64,000 nucleotides of DNA from Ruminococcaceae bacterium AM07-15 (GTDB lineage: Bacteria > Bacillota > Clostridia > Oscillospirales > Butyricicoccaceae). The notes beneath the pieces are model-generated. The model was not told the DNA's origin. It saw only the letters and a program-made list of their open reading frames with translations, and searched no databases. Positions within the stretch are counted from its first letter, which is position 1; each line of letters opens with the position of its first letter. This document shows positions 16,946 to 26,065 of the stretch, piece by piece. The position numbers were made by a program, and so were the translations under genes. Where the stretch lies: positions 62,001-126,000 of the forward strand of contig QUDE01000001.1 of NCBI GenBank assembly GCA_003477405.1. The letters run 5' to 3'.

Positions 16946-18380
16946 TGGTTTCCTCCGCAATGAACCGGCCGGCCCGGCGCATTTTTTGCCAGGGGGTGCG
17001 GAAATAGGAATCCTCCTGCCCACGGCCTCCTGGCGCCGCTTCCCGCAGCACAGGCACCCCAAAGGAGTGCAGGGTGGACAAATGGAGGAGCAGCCACAAA
17101 AGCCCCACAAACAGGCCGTAAAGCCCTAGCCAGGCCGAAAGGAAGATCAGCCCCAGGCGGCACCAGATCACCGGCCCTTTCAGCCGGGGGAGCATCAGGC
17201 CGGTGATGCCGGAAAAGGCCACCACGATGACCATGGGGGCGCTGATGAACCGGGCTTCCACCGCCGCCTGGCCCAGCACAAGGCCACCCACAATGGATAG
17301 GGTCTGGCCAAAGCCCGCCGGGGTGCGTTCTCCTGCCTCCCGCAGGATCTCAAAGGCGATGAGAAGGCCAATCCCCTCCAGAAGGGTGGGAAAAGGAACC
17401 CCTTCCCGGGCGGCGGAAATGCTGAAGAGCAGTGGAGCGGGGAGCATTTCCCGGTGATAGGTGATCAGGGCGATATAGGCGGGAACCACCGAGATGGCAA
17501 AGAGAAAGCCGGCCAGGCGAATCAGCCGGGAGATGGCGGCAAAATGCCAGCCTACATAGTAATCCTCTCCTGACTGAAACTGCTCCATGAAGATGTAGGG
17601 CATGGTCAGCACCACTGGCGAGCCATCCACCAGCACAGCCACCCGGCCTTCCAACAGACAGGCGGCCACCACATCGGGTTTTTCTGTCCCCCCCACCGTT
17701 TTGAAGGGAGAGCGAGGGCTGTCCCGGATGAATTCCTGCACATAGTTGGAGTCCAGCACGCCGTCGATTTTCACTTTGCTCAAACGGCTGCGTAGCCGTT
17801 CCAGAACCCGGGGCTCCACCACCCCTTCCACATAGCAGATGCAAAGAGTGGTTTTGGTTTCTTCGCCCACCTGGGAAAATTCAAATTTCAGATGAGGGGA
17901 GCGGATCTTCCGGCGGATCATGGAGATGTTCATCAAAATGCCTTCGGTAAAGCCCTCCCGAGGCCCACGCAGCACCTGTTCCGATTGGGGCTCGGCAATG
18001 GAGCGTATGGAGAAGCCTTTGGTGTTGAGGATCAGAGCCCGATTGCTGCCCTGGCACAGGAAAAGGGTGTCTCCATAGAGCATATCCCGCACCATGGAGG
18101 ACACATCCTGGCTTTGTTTGGCTTCGTTGATCTGAAGCACCGTCTTCAGGGTGTCTTCCAGAGTACTCTCCTGGTTTCGGTCCCACAGGGTGACAGGCCG
18201 CAGGATATTCTCGTTGATGATCTGGTTGTTCACCATGCCGTCGCAGTAAAAAATACAGCACTCCAGGGGCAGAGTACCGGCAGATACAAATTGGCGGCAG
18301 ATGATGGTGCTGTCCCCCTGGAAGATCTCCTGGAACAGTTTGATGTTTTTTTCCAAAGAGGAAGTGAGGGATTTTTCCAT
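16935..18380 (-). CDS. Spore germination protein, GerA/GerAA family
   Basis: Large subunit of the germinant receptor. The 481-residue protein has a soluble N-terminal domain (1 to about 275) with family blocks VLDSNYVQEFIRDSPRSPF and GRVAVLVDGSP, and then C-terminal membrane segments (about 285-470), including EDYYVGWHFAAISRLIR. The start at 18380 (MEKSLTSSLEKNI) has AAGGAG upstream. It heads the gerA-gerC-small ORF-gerB operon. No clear sigma-G promoter could be placed upstream by eye. Confidence 0.95.
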   Translation of the reverse strand: MEKSLTSSLEKNIKLFQEIFQGDSTIICRQFVSAGTLPLECCIFYCDGMVNNQIINENILRPVTLWDRNQESTLEDTLKTVLQINEAKQSQDVSSMVRDMLYGDTLFLCQGSNRALILNTKGFSIRSIAEPQSEQVLRGPREGFTEGILMNISMIRRKIRSPHLKFEFSQVGEETKTTLCICYVEGVVEPRVLERLRSRLSKVKIDGVLDSNYVQEFIRDSPRSPFKTVGGTEKPDVVAACLLEGRVAVLVDGSPVVLTMPYIFMEQFQSGEDYYVGWHFAAISRLIRLAGFLFAISVVPAYIALITYHREMLPAPLLFSISAAREGVPFPTLLEGIGLLIAFEILREAGERTPAGFGQTLSIVGGLVLGQAAVEARFISAPMVIVVAFSGITGLMLPRLKGPVIWCRLGLIFLSAWLGLYGLFVGLLWLLLHLSTLHSFGVPVLREAAPGGRGQEDSYFRTPWQKMRRAGRFIAEETNEE

Positions 18381-18456
18381 TGGCTTTTCTCCTTTCCCTC
18401 CATGTTTCATACTGGGTAGTATCACCCAAAAAGGAAAAGAAAAACCCGGGAAATAG

Positions 18457-18497
18457 AAAAAGCCATGGAAAGAAACTCTTTCCATGGCTTTTTGCTT
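18457..18497. terminator. Bidirectional terminator between anti-sigma gene and gerA
   Basis: AAAAAGCCATGGAAAGA-aact-CTTTCCATGGCTTTTT, a nearly perfect stem with A and T runs, just downstream of the anti-sigma stop at 18512. Confidence 0.9.
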
Positions 18498-18511
18498 TGC
18501 AAAACGAAATA

Positions 18512-19564
18512 TTACCGCTGCTGGTATTGGTAGATGACCACCAGGCCATAGGGCATACCGGCGTCGGTCTTTGGCAGATTGGTGGGGTTTTGAATGGTGA
18601 ATCCGCCCAGCCGCAGCAGGTTTTCGCAACCGGTCTGGGTAAAGTTCTGGGTGGATACATAGATATAGACGCAGTTTTTTTCCGGATACCGGACGATCTC
18701 GTCTTCCTCGAAGGCGTTAGGGATTTCCCCCTGGCCGGTGGCTACGCAATAGAAGGCAAAGACTTCATCGGTGTCCAGAAAAGGCACCATGAAATTGGAT
18801 GCCGATTTTCCGGAAGCGTCGGAAGAGCTGTCGGTTTCAGCGGTGTTCGGCTGCACTTTGTCCTGGTTGGGTTCCACGCTGCCGGTTTCCGGTGTATTGG
18901 ACCCGCTTTGGGAATGTTCCGAAGGCTCCAGGGAAGCGGGGGCTTCTCCTGCCTGAGAATTGGACGAACTTTCGCCATCGGCCGGTGCCGTTTGGCTGCG
19001 TCCTTCCATCTGTGGGGTGGAAGCTCCGGTTTCATTGGATTTGGCCGCGGTGTCGTATTCGGAGGCACTTTCAGTGTCCTCTGTCTGATCGGAAGCATCG
19101 GCCGGAGCTTGCGGGTCGGTTTCGTCCTCCAGATTGTTTTCCTGATCCAGGGAATCCTGGGTGCTGCCCTTTGCCGCCTGGCCGGTGGTGTCCGCCATGG
19201 TGCCGCCGGAATAGACTTCGTCCTGAGGGAAGAAATAATCCCCCATGGTGCGGAAAAAGCCCTGCTGCAATGTGAGCACCAGCAGTGCGGCGCAGGCCGC
19301 CAGCATGCCGAAGGCCCGCAGATAGGATTGGCTTCGCTTTTGGGGGGTACGGCGCACAGCGCCCATGATATGCTCATGGAGGGAGGCCGGCGGCTGTTTT
19401 TGCATATGCCGCATTTCAAAAGCGATGATCTTCAAAGCGTCAAAACGGTTGCGGCAGGAGGGGCAGGATTCCAGGTGCTCCAGAAGATCGGAGATCTGGG
19501 AAGCGGGCAGATCTCCGTCCAGATACCGGTTCATTTGTTGGATGTATTTTTCACAGCCCGTCAT
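18512..19564 (-). CDS. Anti-sigma factor with zinc-finger domain
   Basis: Membrane-bound anti-sigma partner of the ECF sigma factor encoded just upstream. Residues 1-50 form the zinc-binding anti-sigma domain with H30-x3-C34-x2-C37 (LEHLESCPSC). A hydrophobic segment at about 84-101 (AFGMLAACAALLVLTLQQG) is the single membrane span. The outer part contains a long, low-complexity Ser/Thr/Glu-rich stretch (about 125-245) and a compact C-terminal domain of about 100 residues. The ATG overlaps the sigma gene stop (ATGA), giving 1:1 coupling. Total length 350 residues. Confidence 0.9.
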   Translation of the reverse strand: MTGCEKYIQQMNRYLDGDLPASQISDLLEHLESCPSCRNRFDALKIIAFEMRHMQKQPPASLHEHIMGAVRRTPQKRSQSYLRAFGMLAACAALLVLTLQQGFFRTMGDYFFPQDEVYSGGTMADTTGQAAKGSTQDSLDQENNLEDETDPQAPADASDQTEDTESASEYDTAAKSNETGASTPQMEGRSQTAPADGESSSNSQAGEAPASLEPSEHSQSGSNTPETGSVEPNQDKVQPNTAETDSSSDASGKSASNFMVPFLDTDEVFAFYCVATGQGEIPNAFEEDEIVRYPEKNCVYIYVSTQNFTQTGCENLLRLGGFTIQNPTNLPKTDAGMPYGLVVIYQYQQR

Positions 19565-20166
19565 GGTTTCCCTCCTTTCTTCCCTTTAGACTTTTTCTTT
19601 CCGAAAAAGTTCCCCGTTTCGGTGAGTTTGATCCGCAGTTTTTCCCTGGCCCGGGAAATGCGGGATTTCACCGTGCCTTCTTCCAGGTCCAGACTGTTTG
19701 CAATCTCCTCATAGCTCAGCCCCAGCACATCCCGCATCACCAGGATTTCCCGGTGGTCGGGGGAGAGTTGGTGCAGGCTTTCTTCGATCTGGCGGCGCAT
19801 CTCTTTTTGCTCCAGCACATTTTCCGGGTGATAGCGCAGGTCGGGAACTTCCAGGGTGTAGTCTTCCTCTTCTCCCTCCTGAGAAAGAGAAACTTCCATC
19901 CGGCTGCCCTTTTTCCGCAGGAAATCCTTGCAGGCGTTGGAGGTCACCCGGTAGAGCCAGGTGGAAAACCGGCTTTCCCCGCTGAATTGGGGCAGGAAGC
20001 GGTAGACCCGCAGGAACACTTCCTGGCAGATGTCCATGGCGTCCTGTTCGCTGCCTACATAGTGATAGGCCAGGCTATATACCTTTTGTTCGTATTCGGT
20101 GACCAGGGTCTCAAAAGCCCGCTGATCTCCTTGTTTGGCCCTGTTGATGACCATATGCTCATTCAC
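19561..20166 (-). CDS. ECF RNA polymerase sigma factor
   Basis: Extracytoplasmic-function sigma factor of 201 residues. Region 2 covers about 10-85 (YHYVGSEQDAMDICQEVFLRV, FSTWLYRVTSNACKDFLRK parts visible) and region 4 about 125-185 with LSYEEIANSLDLEEGTVKSR as helix-turn-helix. GTG 20166 is chosen because AAGGAGG lies seven bases upstream. Resembles SigW/RpoE-type factors. Cotranscribed with its anti-sigma partner and lies 29 bases after dusB, so probably in the capA-dusB transcript; autoregulatory promoter not seen. Confidence 0.93.
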   Translation of the reverse strand: MNEHMVINRAKQGDQRAFETLVTEYEQKVYSLAYHYVGSEQDAMDICQEVFLRVYRFLPQFSGESRFSTWLYRVTSNACKDFLRKKGSRMEVSLSQEGEEEDYTLEVPDLRYHPENVLEQKEMRRQIEESLHQLSPDHREILVMRDVLGLSYEEIANSLDLEEGTVKSRISRAREKLRIKLTETGNFFGKKKSKGKKGGKP

Positions 20167-20195
20167 AGGCGCCCCTCCTTCCCCCTGCGTTCCGC

Positions 20196-21164
20196 TTATC
20201 CCAGCTGCTGCTCCATTTTCTGGCACAGAGCCCGAAACTCGGCCAGCGTGTTGACATGGCTGAATTCCAGTTTAAAGGGCTTGGCTCCCCGCACGCCCTT
20301 GAGATACCACAAAATATGCTTGCGGGCCTCCGGCATGGCCCGGCTTTCTCCCTTCCGCTGGCACATCAGGGCGATGTGCTTGTCCATCAAGGCGATCTTC
20401 TCCGAAAGAGTGGGCTCTTTTTCAGGGGGAAGCCCCTCCAGAGCCCGTTTCATCCGGCGAAAGACCTGAGGGTCTCCCTGGGCGCCCCGGGCCACCATGA
20501 CGAAATCGGCGCCCCCCTGCAAAGCCCGCTGGGCATCTTCCGGGGTGAACATATCCCCACTGGCGATCACCGGGATGCTCAGAGCTTCTTTCACCCGCAA
20601 AACGGCATCCAGATCGCTTTTTCCCGCATACATCTGCTGGCGGGTACGGCCGTGGACGCACACGGCATCCACGCCGCAGGCCTGGGCCATGCGGCCGAAT
20701 TCCACACAGGTGTCCTCGTCTGCTTCATAGCCCTTGCGGAATTTCACCGTCAGCGGCACCTGCACCGCCTGGCGCACGGCCCGGATCAGTTTTTCCGCCT
20801 GGGGAATGTTGCGCATCAAAGCGCTGCCCTCTCCGTTGCCGGTGATCTTGGGCATGGGGCAGCCCATGTTGATGTCCACAAAATCCGCCCCGGAAATCTC
20901 CAGGGCCAGCTGGGCCGCCTGGGCGCAGACTTCCGGCTCAGAGCCAAAGATCTGCACGCCGCAGGGGTGTTCTTCCGGGGAAATGAACAGCAGCTGACGG
21001 CTTTTTTTGTCCTGATAAAGCAAGGCCTTGGCGCTGACCATCTCGGTGTAGCTTCCCGCTGCCCCCTCCTGGCGGCAGATGGTGCGGAAGGCCGAGTCGG
21101 TGACCCCGGCCATGGGGCCCAGCAACAGAGGGTTTTCAAAAGAGATATTTCCTATGGATGGCAC
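20196..21164 (-). CDS. dusB: tRNA-dihydrouridine synthase
   Basis: FMN enzyme that reduces uridines in tRNA to dihydrouridine. The 322-residue TIM-barrel protein has LGPMAGVTDSAFRTICR at 15-31, catalytic C102 in INMGCPMPKITGNGEGSAL, KFRKGYEAD near 182 and the HGRTRQQMYAG block. Start GTG 21164 has AAAGGAG eight bases upstream. The gene overlaps the capA stop by 13 bases. The DusB subclass assignment rests on general likeness to the Firmicutes protein. Confidence 0.94.
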   Translation of the reverse strand: MPSIGNISFENPLLLGPMAGVTDSAFRTICRQEGAAGSYTEMVSAKALLYQDKKSRQLLFISPEEHPCGVQIFGSEPEVCAQAAQLALEISGADFVDINMGCPMPKITGNGEGSALMRNIPQAEKLIRAVRQAVQVPLTVKFRKGYEADEDTCVEFGRMAQACGVDAVCVHGRTRQQMYAGKSDLDAVLRVKEALSIPVIASGDMFTPEDAQRALQGGADFVMVARGAQGDPQVFRRMKRALEGLPPEKEPTLSEKIALMDKHIALMCQRKGESRAMPEARKHILWYLKGVRGAKPFKLEFSHVNTLAEFRALCQKMEQQLG

Positions 21165-22357
21165 GCGAAACTCTCCTTTGTCTGCAAAAATTCTCCCAGT
21201 ACCTGCTGGGCGAGGCCGTTATAATAATCCAAAGTGATGGGACTGTCGTATTTTTTCACCGCATGGAGCGAGATCAGATCCTGGGTGTAATCCTCCAGAG
21301 GATAGACCCGGTAATTTTTGCCCCCGTTTTCAAAATGGGTAATGATGGGCAGCACGCCCGGGGCCAGGGTTTCCACCGTGCCGTCTGTGCGGCGGTGAAC
21401 GGTGAGGCTGAGCATACCTCCCAGCATGGTCTCCTTGGTGTTCTGGGAGGAGACGAAGTTACCCAGAGAGTAGATGCAGAAGGTCTGTCTCCCATCGGCC
21501 CGGGTGAGCCACTGGGCACTTTCCAGCACATGAGGGTGGTGTCCCAGAATCAGGTCGGCCCCCTGGTCGGCGACGAACTGGGCCAGCTCCTGCTGTTCCT
21601 GGGTGGGCTCCAGCAGGTATTCGGTGCCCCAGTGCAGGGAGATCACCAGATAGTCGCACTGAGGACGCAGAGCGGCCATATCCTGAGCGATTTTGTCTTT
21701 GTCAATGAGGGAAATGGCGTATTCCTTCCCCACCGGAATGGGGATGCCGTTGGTGCCGTATGTATAACCCAAAAAGCCAAAGGTGATGCCGTTTCGCTCC
21801 AAAATGCAGGGCTGGGCCGCCTCTTCCGGCGTGGAGAAAGCGCCGATTACCGGCATATTCCGGGCTTTCCAGGCACTGAGGGTATTCATCAGCCCGTCGA
21901 TCCCCTTGTCCAGAGAATGGTTGGAAGCTTCGTTGACGATGTCAAAGCCGCAGTCCACAATGGCGTCGGCGGCCTGCTGGGGCGCGTCCAGGCTGGGATA
22001 ACGGCCTACGGTACCGTTGAGGGGCACCTCCTGGTTGAGAAAGGCGATGTCGGCGCTTTGGATCAGATCCTTCACCGGCTGATACACCGGGGTGAAATCA
22101 TAGCTGCCGTCGCTCTGCTGGGCATCCCAGGAAATGGTGTTGTGGAGCAGATTATCCCCCACGGCCACCAGTGTGGCGGAGGCTTCTTCCACAGGTTCCG
22201 GTTCCGGCTCCTGAGGGGTTTGTTCTTCTTCCGGTTTGGCCTCCTGTTCCTGGGATGAAGCTTCATCCTCCTGGGGAACTTTCTGAGCCACACACCCGGC
22301 CAAAAACACCAGGGATAAAAGCAGCGCCATCAGGCGCAGAAAATTTTTCCGTTTCAT
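21152..22357 (-). CDS. CapA-family metallophosphoesterase-like lipoprotein
   Basis: Secreted protein of 401 residues with a lipoprotein signal (LLLSLVFLAGC, lipobox Cys at about 22), a Glu/Pro-rich linker to about residue 60, and a PGA_cap domain with VGDNLLHNTISWD, FLNQEVPLNG, NEASNHSLDKG, SLHWGTEY and GHHPHVLES. CapA of Bacillus takes part in poly-gamma-glutamate capsule; most gut homologues have unknown substrates and no cap genes lie nearby. First gene of capA-dusB-sigma-anti-sigma. Confidence 0.9.
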   Translation of the reverse strand: MKRKNFLRLMALLLSLVFLAGCVAQKVPQEDEASSQEQEAKPEEEQTPQEPEPEPVEEASATLVAVGDNLLHNTISWDAQQSDGSYDFTPVYQPVKDLIQSADIAFLNQEVPLNGTVGRYPSLDAPQQAADAIVDCGFDIVNEASNHSLDKGIDGLMNTLSAWKARNMPVIGAFSTPEEAAQPCILERNGITFGFLGYTYGTNGIPIPVGKEYAISLIDKDKIAQDMAALRPQCDYLVISLHWGTEYLLEPTQEQQELAQFVADQGADLILGHHPHVLESAQWLTRADGRQTFCIYSLGNFVSSQNTKETMLGGMLSLTVHRRTDGTVETLAPGVLPIITHFENGGKNYRVYPLEDYTQDLISLHAVKKYDSPITLDYYNGLAQQVLGEFLQTKESFACHP

Positions 22358-22392
22358 CTTTTCTCCTTTTTTCGATGGTTTTTTCTTCTTCT

Positions 22393-22421
22393 ATTGTATT
22401 CAATCTTCCGGAAAAGTGCAA
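22393..22421 (-). promoter_or_regulatory. Candidate promoter of the capA operon
   Basis: TTGCAC (22421-22416), 17-base spacer and TACAAT (22398-22393) on the - strand, 35 bases before the capA start. Confidence 0.72.
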
Positions 22422-22451
22422 ATGGAATTCACAGATTTTCCCCAAAACAAT

Positions 22452-22484
22452 AAAAAATCCCGGAGGGAAATGTTCCCTCCGGGA
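22452..22484 (-). terminator. Terminator after the 84-residue membrane gene
   Basis: TCCCGGAGGGAA-cat-TTCCCTCCGGGA stem followed on the - strand by TTTTTTA; separates the small gene from capA. Confidence 0.9.
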
Positions 22485-22519
22485 CCCAGACGGTCAAAAC
22501 CATCCATTGTTCCCATTTT

Positions 22520-22774
22520 TCAAAAAAACAGAGCACTGATAAGCCACAGACCACCGGCTGCGGCCATGCCGCCGGCAAAGGCCAGAGGCGTTTTGATTCG
22601 CTGAAGCTTCTGGGCGGGGGCATAGCAGCCGGTCAGCCTTTGGGCCTCCTGCAAAAGCTGCCCCTGGGTCATGCCGCCCTTTTCGTTTTCGGCCACAATG
22701 AAGATCGCCTGTTCAAAATGCTGTGTATCGGCAGGGCGGACGATCACCGCCCGTTTGGCCGCACCTTTCACCAT
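22520..22774 (-). CDS. Small hypothetical protein with C-terminal membrane anchor
   Basis: An 84-residue protein that I do not recognise. ATG 22774 has a perfect AAGGAGG site nine bases upstream, and a strong terminator follows, so it is a real gene. Residues 1-60 are hydrophilic and may form a small folded domain; residues about 62-83 (PLAFAGGMAAAGGLWLISAL) form one membrane helix at the extreme C-terminus, as in tail-anchored proteins. It lies 60 bases downstream of spoIIE in the same direction, which may mean a sporulation or envelope link, but that is only context. Confidence 0.8.
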   Translation of the reverse strand: MVKGAAKRAVIVRPADTQHFEQAIFIVAENEKGGMTQGQLLQEAQRLTGCYAPAQKLQRIKTPLAFAGGMAAAGGLWLISALFF

Positions 22775-22833
22775 CTGTCATTCCTCCTTAACGCCATGGC
22801 GTCTGCCCTTAGTGTGGCCCGGTTTTTTGGCCT

Positions 22834-25167
22834 TTATACCGGCTCTTCGGGGATGCGCTGGACGGAAACCACAAGCACCGTCCGGTCATCCAGAGGGCGC
22901 TCTCCCTGTTCGGCGGCCTGGATGGCCTCCTGGGCCAGGGCCTGGGGCGAGGGCAGGCGGCGATAGGCATCCAAAAGCCATTGACCGTCGATGCGCTCGG
23001 CGGCGCCATCGCTGAGCATGACCAGGGTGCAGGTGTCTTTCAACTGGAAATATTCCGGTTCCGGCGGACTTTCTCCCCCTTCCAGACCGGCGGGTAAGGC
23101 CCGGGAAGAAAACTTCCGGGCCCGGCCGCCGGAGAGAAGCCAGGTGGGAGCGGCGCCGTATTTGGTCACAGCGCCCCGGCCGGAATACAGATCGATTTCC
23201 AGCAGGTCCAGGGTGACAAAGCCCTTCTCTTCCAGCCGGGCCGAAAGCACAGGGGTCACCGCCCGGGCGCTTTCCCACAGGGAGCAGCCCGCCTGGGCAA
23301 ACCGGGAAAGGAGAGACAGCGTTTCCAGGCTCACCTGGGCGGCGCCTTCTCCCGACCCCATGCCGTCGGCCAGCATGGTCAGGTGGCGGCCATCGTCGGT
23401 GGAAAGATCCATGTATTGATCGCCATTTACCGTCTCCCCTTCTTTTTTCCGCTGGGCTGCCACCACGGAAACGGCAAATTGCTCCCGCTCCACACACCGC
23501 ACCAGAGTTCCTTTGTCCTCCTCCACCGGCTGGGGAGGACAGAAATCCCGGCCCAGGGCCAGGGAGAGGCTGCGGACAAAAGCGTCATTATCCTCGGGCA
23601 GATCTTCCGGGGAAGATACCCGCACTTCACAGCGCATCCGCCCCTGGTTTGTGTAGAGGGCCACCGCAGGACGGCGGAAGTAGGCCTCCGCAACGCTTTT
23701 GGCCCGGTTTTCCAAAGCGGGATAGTATTCCGGGCCCTCCAGCAAAGTGGTGCCCATGTCCCGCAGCAGTCCGCCCACCCCTTCGTACTGCCGCCGCAAT
23801 AGTTTGCGGTTTTCTCCCTGGCGGGCCAGCTCACCCCGGCGGCGCAGCAGGGCGGCGTATTCCAGGCTCACTGCCTGGGCAAACCGGTGGATCTCCAGAC
23901 ACCGGGCGGCAAAATAGGCGGGGAAATCCTCTGCTTCGATCTTGCCTTTTTTCCGCAAAGACTGGGTCACATCGTTCATCACTCCCATGGTGGACACATA
24001 TTCCTTGTCCCAACAGGCTTCCCGTACCGGACAGAACCGGCAGACCTTGTCGGCGCTGCGGCGGAACACCTGGGTGATGTCCTCCTGGTTTTTCACCGGC
24101 ACATCGGTAAGGCTGAGGGCCAGGGCTTCTAAGGCCCGGGAGGCCTGGCGCAGTCTTTCTTGGGCGTATTTTCCCATCTGACCCGGTCCAGCTGGGGCAA
24201 AGGCCTGGGCTGCACCATCGCCCAAGGCGCTTTTCACCCGGGCCAGCAGCCCTTCGGGAAGCACCAGGAAAAACACCGAGGCACAAAAACATTCATAAAG
24301 CCCGGAGGCCGCCTGGGGAGAGCGGATGGCCCACAGAGTGGCGGCACAATGGGCCAGCACAAAGGACACGCCAAAACCCAAGCGGCCCCGTTTTCGGCAC
24401 AGTCCGCCAATCAACCCGGCCACCCCATATAGGCCGGTAAAGTGCAGCTCCATGCCGCCGGAAAGATCAAAGGCCGCACCAAAGGCCACTCCCGCCCCGG
24501 CGCCTCCGGCTCCGGGGGCACAGTAGGCCGCCGTCATCACAGCCAGCAGGCCGATGGCCCGGGCCGGTGACAGGATGTGAAACACACGCCAGGGCTCCAA
24601 AGCCAAAAGAAAGGAAAGCAGCAGCGCTCCCTGTCCAGCCAGCAGCAGGGCTTGTCCCTTTCCGGGAGAAGAGGAAGGCCGGGCCGCAAGGCTGTATAAG
24701 TAGACCATGGCGCCGCATACCCCGGCCTCCCCCAGAAGAAGGGCCAGGCCCTCAGGAGTGAATTGAGTCATAAGCAGGGCGCTGCCGGTGCATAAAAGGG
24801 TAAAGGCGGTGCACAAAGGCATCAGAGGGCGTAGGCCGTCGGAGCCGGTGCTGGAAAAGACCAGGGCACAGGCGGCGCACACCAAAAGGGAGGCGCAGTA
24901 GTGGAGACCGTTGCTGCCCAAGGTAACAGCATATCCTGCAAAGGCCCCCAATACTGCGCCGAACCCCCATTTCCCGCCGCAGAAAGCAGCGCCGAAGGCC
25001 AGGGCAAAGGGATGGGCCTGGCCGAACAAGGCCGCTGATGTGAAAACATACCCTCCCCCGGCCAAAATCCCTTGGCATACCGCCCATCGCAGCCGGGGGT
25101 CTGCACCCCACCGGCGCAGCTTGTCCCCCAGAGGAAGAGCTCTTTCCGCCCGTTTTCGTTTTTCCAT
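22834..25167 (-). CDS. spoIIE: Stage II sporulation protein E (PP2C phosphatase)
   Basis: Membrane serine phosphatase that dephosphorylates SpoIIAA to release sigma-F in the forespore and helps polar septation. The 777-residue protein has an N-terminal membrane region of about ten helices (about 25-320), a regulatory linker, and a C-terminal PP2C domain with GDQYMDLSTDDGRHLTMLAD followed by GMGSGEGA, and MLSDGAAE near the end. The second of two ATGs (25167) fits the GGAGGG ribosome site better than the first (25173). Presence shows a sporulating lineage. Confidence 0.96.
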   Translation of the reverse strand: MEKRKRAERALPLGDKLRRWGADPRLRWAVCQGILAGGGYVFTSAALFGQAHPFALAFGAAFCGGKWGFGAVLGAFAGYAVTLGSNGLHYCASLLVCAACALVFSSTGSDGLRPLMPLCTAFTLLCTGSALLMTQFTPEGLALLLGEAGVCGAMVYLYSLAARPSSSPGKGQALLLAGQGALLLSFLLALEPWRVFHILSPARAIGLLAVMTAAYCAPGAGGAGAGVAFGAAFDLSGGMELHFTGLYGVAGLIGGLCRKRGRLGFGVSFVLAHCAATLWAIRSPQAASGLYECFCASVFFLVLPEGLLARVKSALGDGAAQAFAPAGPGQMGKYAQERLRQASRALEALALSLTDVPVKNQEDITQVFRRSADKVCRFCPVREACWDKEYVSTMGVMNDVTQSLRKKGKIEAEDFPAYFAARCLEIHRFAQAVSLEYAALLRRRGELARQGENRKLLRRQYEGVGGLLRDMGTTLLEGPEYYPALENRAKSVAEAYFRRPAVALYTNQGRMRCEVRVSSPEDLPEDNDAFVRSLSLALGRDFCPPQPVEEDKGTLVRCVEREQFAVSVVAAQRKKEGETVNGDQYMDLSTDDGRHLTMLADGMGSGEGAAQVSLETLSLLSRFAQAGCSLWESARAVTPVLSARLEEKGFVTLDLLEIDLYSGRGAVTKYGAAPTWLLSGGRARKFSSRALPAGLEGGESPPEPEYFQLKDTCTLVMLSDGAAERIDGQWLLDAYRRLPSPQALAQEAIQAAEQGERPLDDRTVLVVSVQRIPEEPV

Positions 25168-25200
25168 GTCCATCCCTCCGCTTTTTCCGGTTTTGCTCCC

Positions 25201-25206
25201 ATTATA
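25201..25206 (-). promoter_or_regulatory. Candidate -10 box of spoIIE
   Basis: Perfect TATAAT about 35 bases before the spoIIE start but with a poor -35, as expected for an activated promoter. I found no convincing Spo0A box beside it. Confidence 0.4.
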
Positions 25207-25282
25207 CCGGCTTTTCTTTGCGGAAAAGGTTGAAAAAGGGGCGTTGGCCCAGTGTTGCAGAGTGGCGCTGCACCTGTTTCTT

Positions 25283-25320
25283 TCTTCAAAAAAGGCCCTC
25301 CCTTTTGGGGTGAGCCTTTT
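25283..25320 (-). terminator. Terminator after the SDR gene
   Basis: On the - strand GGCTCACCCC-aaaa-GGGAGGGCC followed by TTTTTT; stem slightly imperfect. Confidence 0.7.
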
Positions 25321-25333
25321 TGAAAGTACTTTA

Positions 25334-26065
25334 TTATATGGCGATGCCGCCGTCCACCGCCAGCACCTGTCCGGTGATGAAGCTGGCATCTTCCTGGGAA
25401 AGAAACAGGGCGGCCCCCGCCACTTCCTCCGGCGTCCCCAGGCGGCAGAGGGGCGTTTCGTCCGCCAGGATCTGCCGGTCCTCCTGGGTCAGGTTGCCGT
25501 TCATCTGGGTGTGGATCACTCCCGGAGCAATGCAGTTGGCCCGCACCCCGGAGGGACCTAGTTCTTTGGCCAGGGCCTTTGTCAGACCGATCACTCCCGC
25601 CTTGGCGGCCGAATAGGCCGCCTCACAGCTGCCCCCTGTCAGACCCCACATGGAGGAGATGGTGAGGATGCTGCCTTTTTGCCGGCGAACCATGGAGGGA
25701 ATGGCCCGGCGGCAGCAGTAAAACACTCCGTCCAGGTCGACTCCCATCACCCGCCGCCAGTCCTCATCGGTCATATCGCTCAAAAGACCCTGATAGGCCA
25801 CCCCGGCGTTGCACACCAGGGCATCCACCGGCCCCAAGGCCTGTTCTATTTGAGAAAACAGAGCTTCCACCTGCTGGGAGTCGGCCACATCGGCGGCAAA
25901 GCCCAGGCCGGAAAGCCCCCGGCTTTTCAGCTCCTGCTCCAGGGCCAGGGATTGCTCTTTTTCCTTCCGGTAGCACCAGGCCACCTGCCAACCAGCCTGG
26001 GCAAAGGCCAGCACGCAGGCCCGGCCAATGCCCCGGCTGCCGCCGGTGATAAGGACGGTTTTCAT
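25334..26065 (-). CDS. Short-chain dehydrogenase/reductase (FabG-like)
   Basis: NAD(P)-dependent oxidoreductase of 243 residues. The cofactor loop TGGSRGIGRA is at 7-16, NAG at 86-88, and the catalytic Ser138, Tyr151 and Lys155 in ISSMWG and AAYSAAKAG. It looks like 3-oxoacyl-ACP reductase FabG, but no fatty acid genes lie nearby, so the substrate is open. The second ATG (26065) fits the AAAGGAG site; it overlaps the stop of the acetyltransferase gene as ATGA. Confidence 0.9.
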   Translation of the reverse strand: MKTVLITGGSRGIGRACVLAFAQAGWQVAWCYRKEKEQSLALEQELKSRGLSGLGFAADVADSQQVEALFSQIEQALGPVDALVCNAGVAYQGLLSDMTDEDWRRVMGVDLDGVFYCCRRAIPSMVRRQKGSILTISSMWGLTGGSCEAAYSAAKAGVIGLTKALAKELGPSGVRANCIAPGVIHTQMNGNLTQEDRQILADETPLCRLGTPEEVAGAALFLSQEDASFITGQVLAVDGGIAI

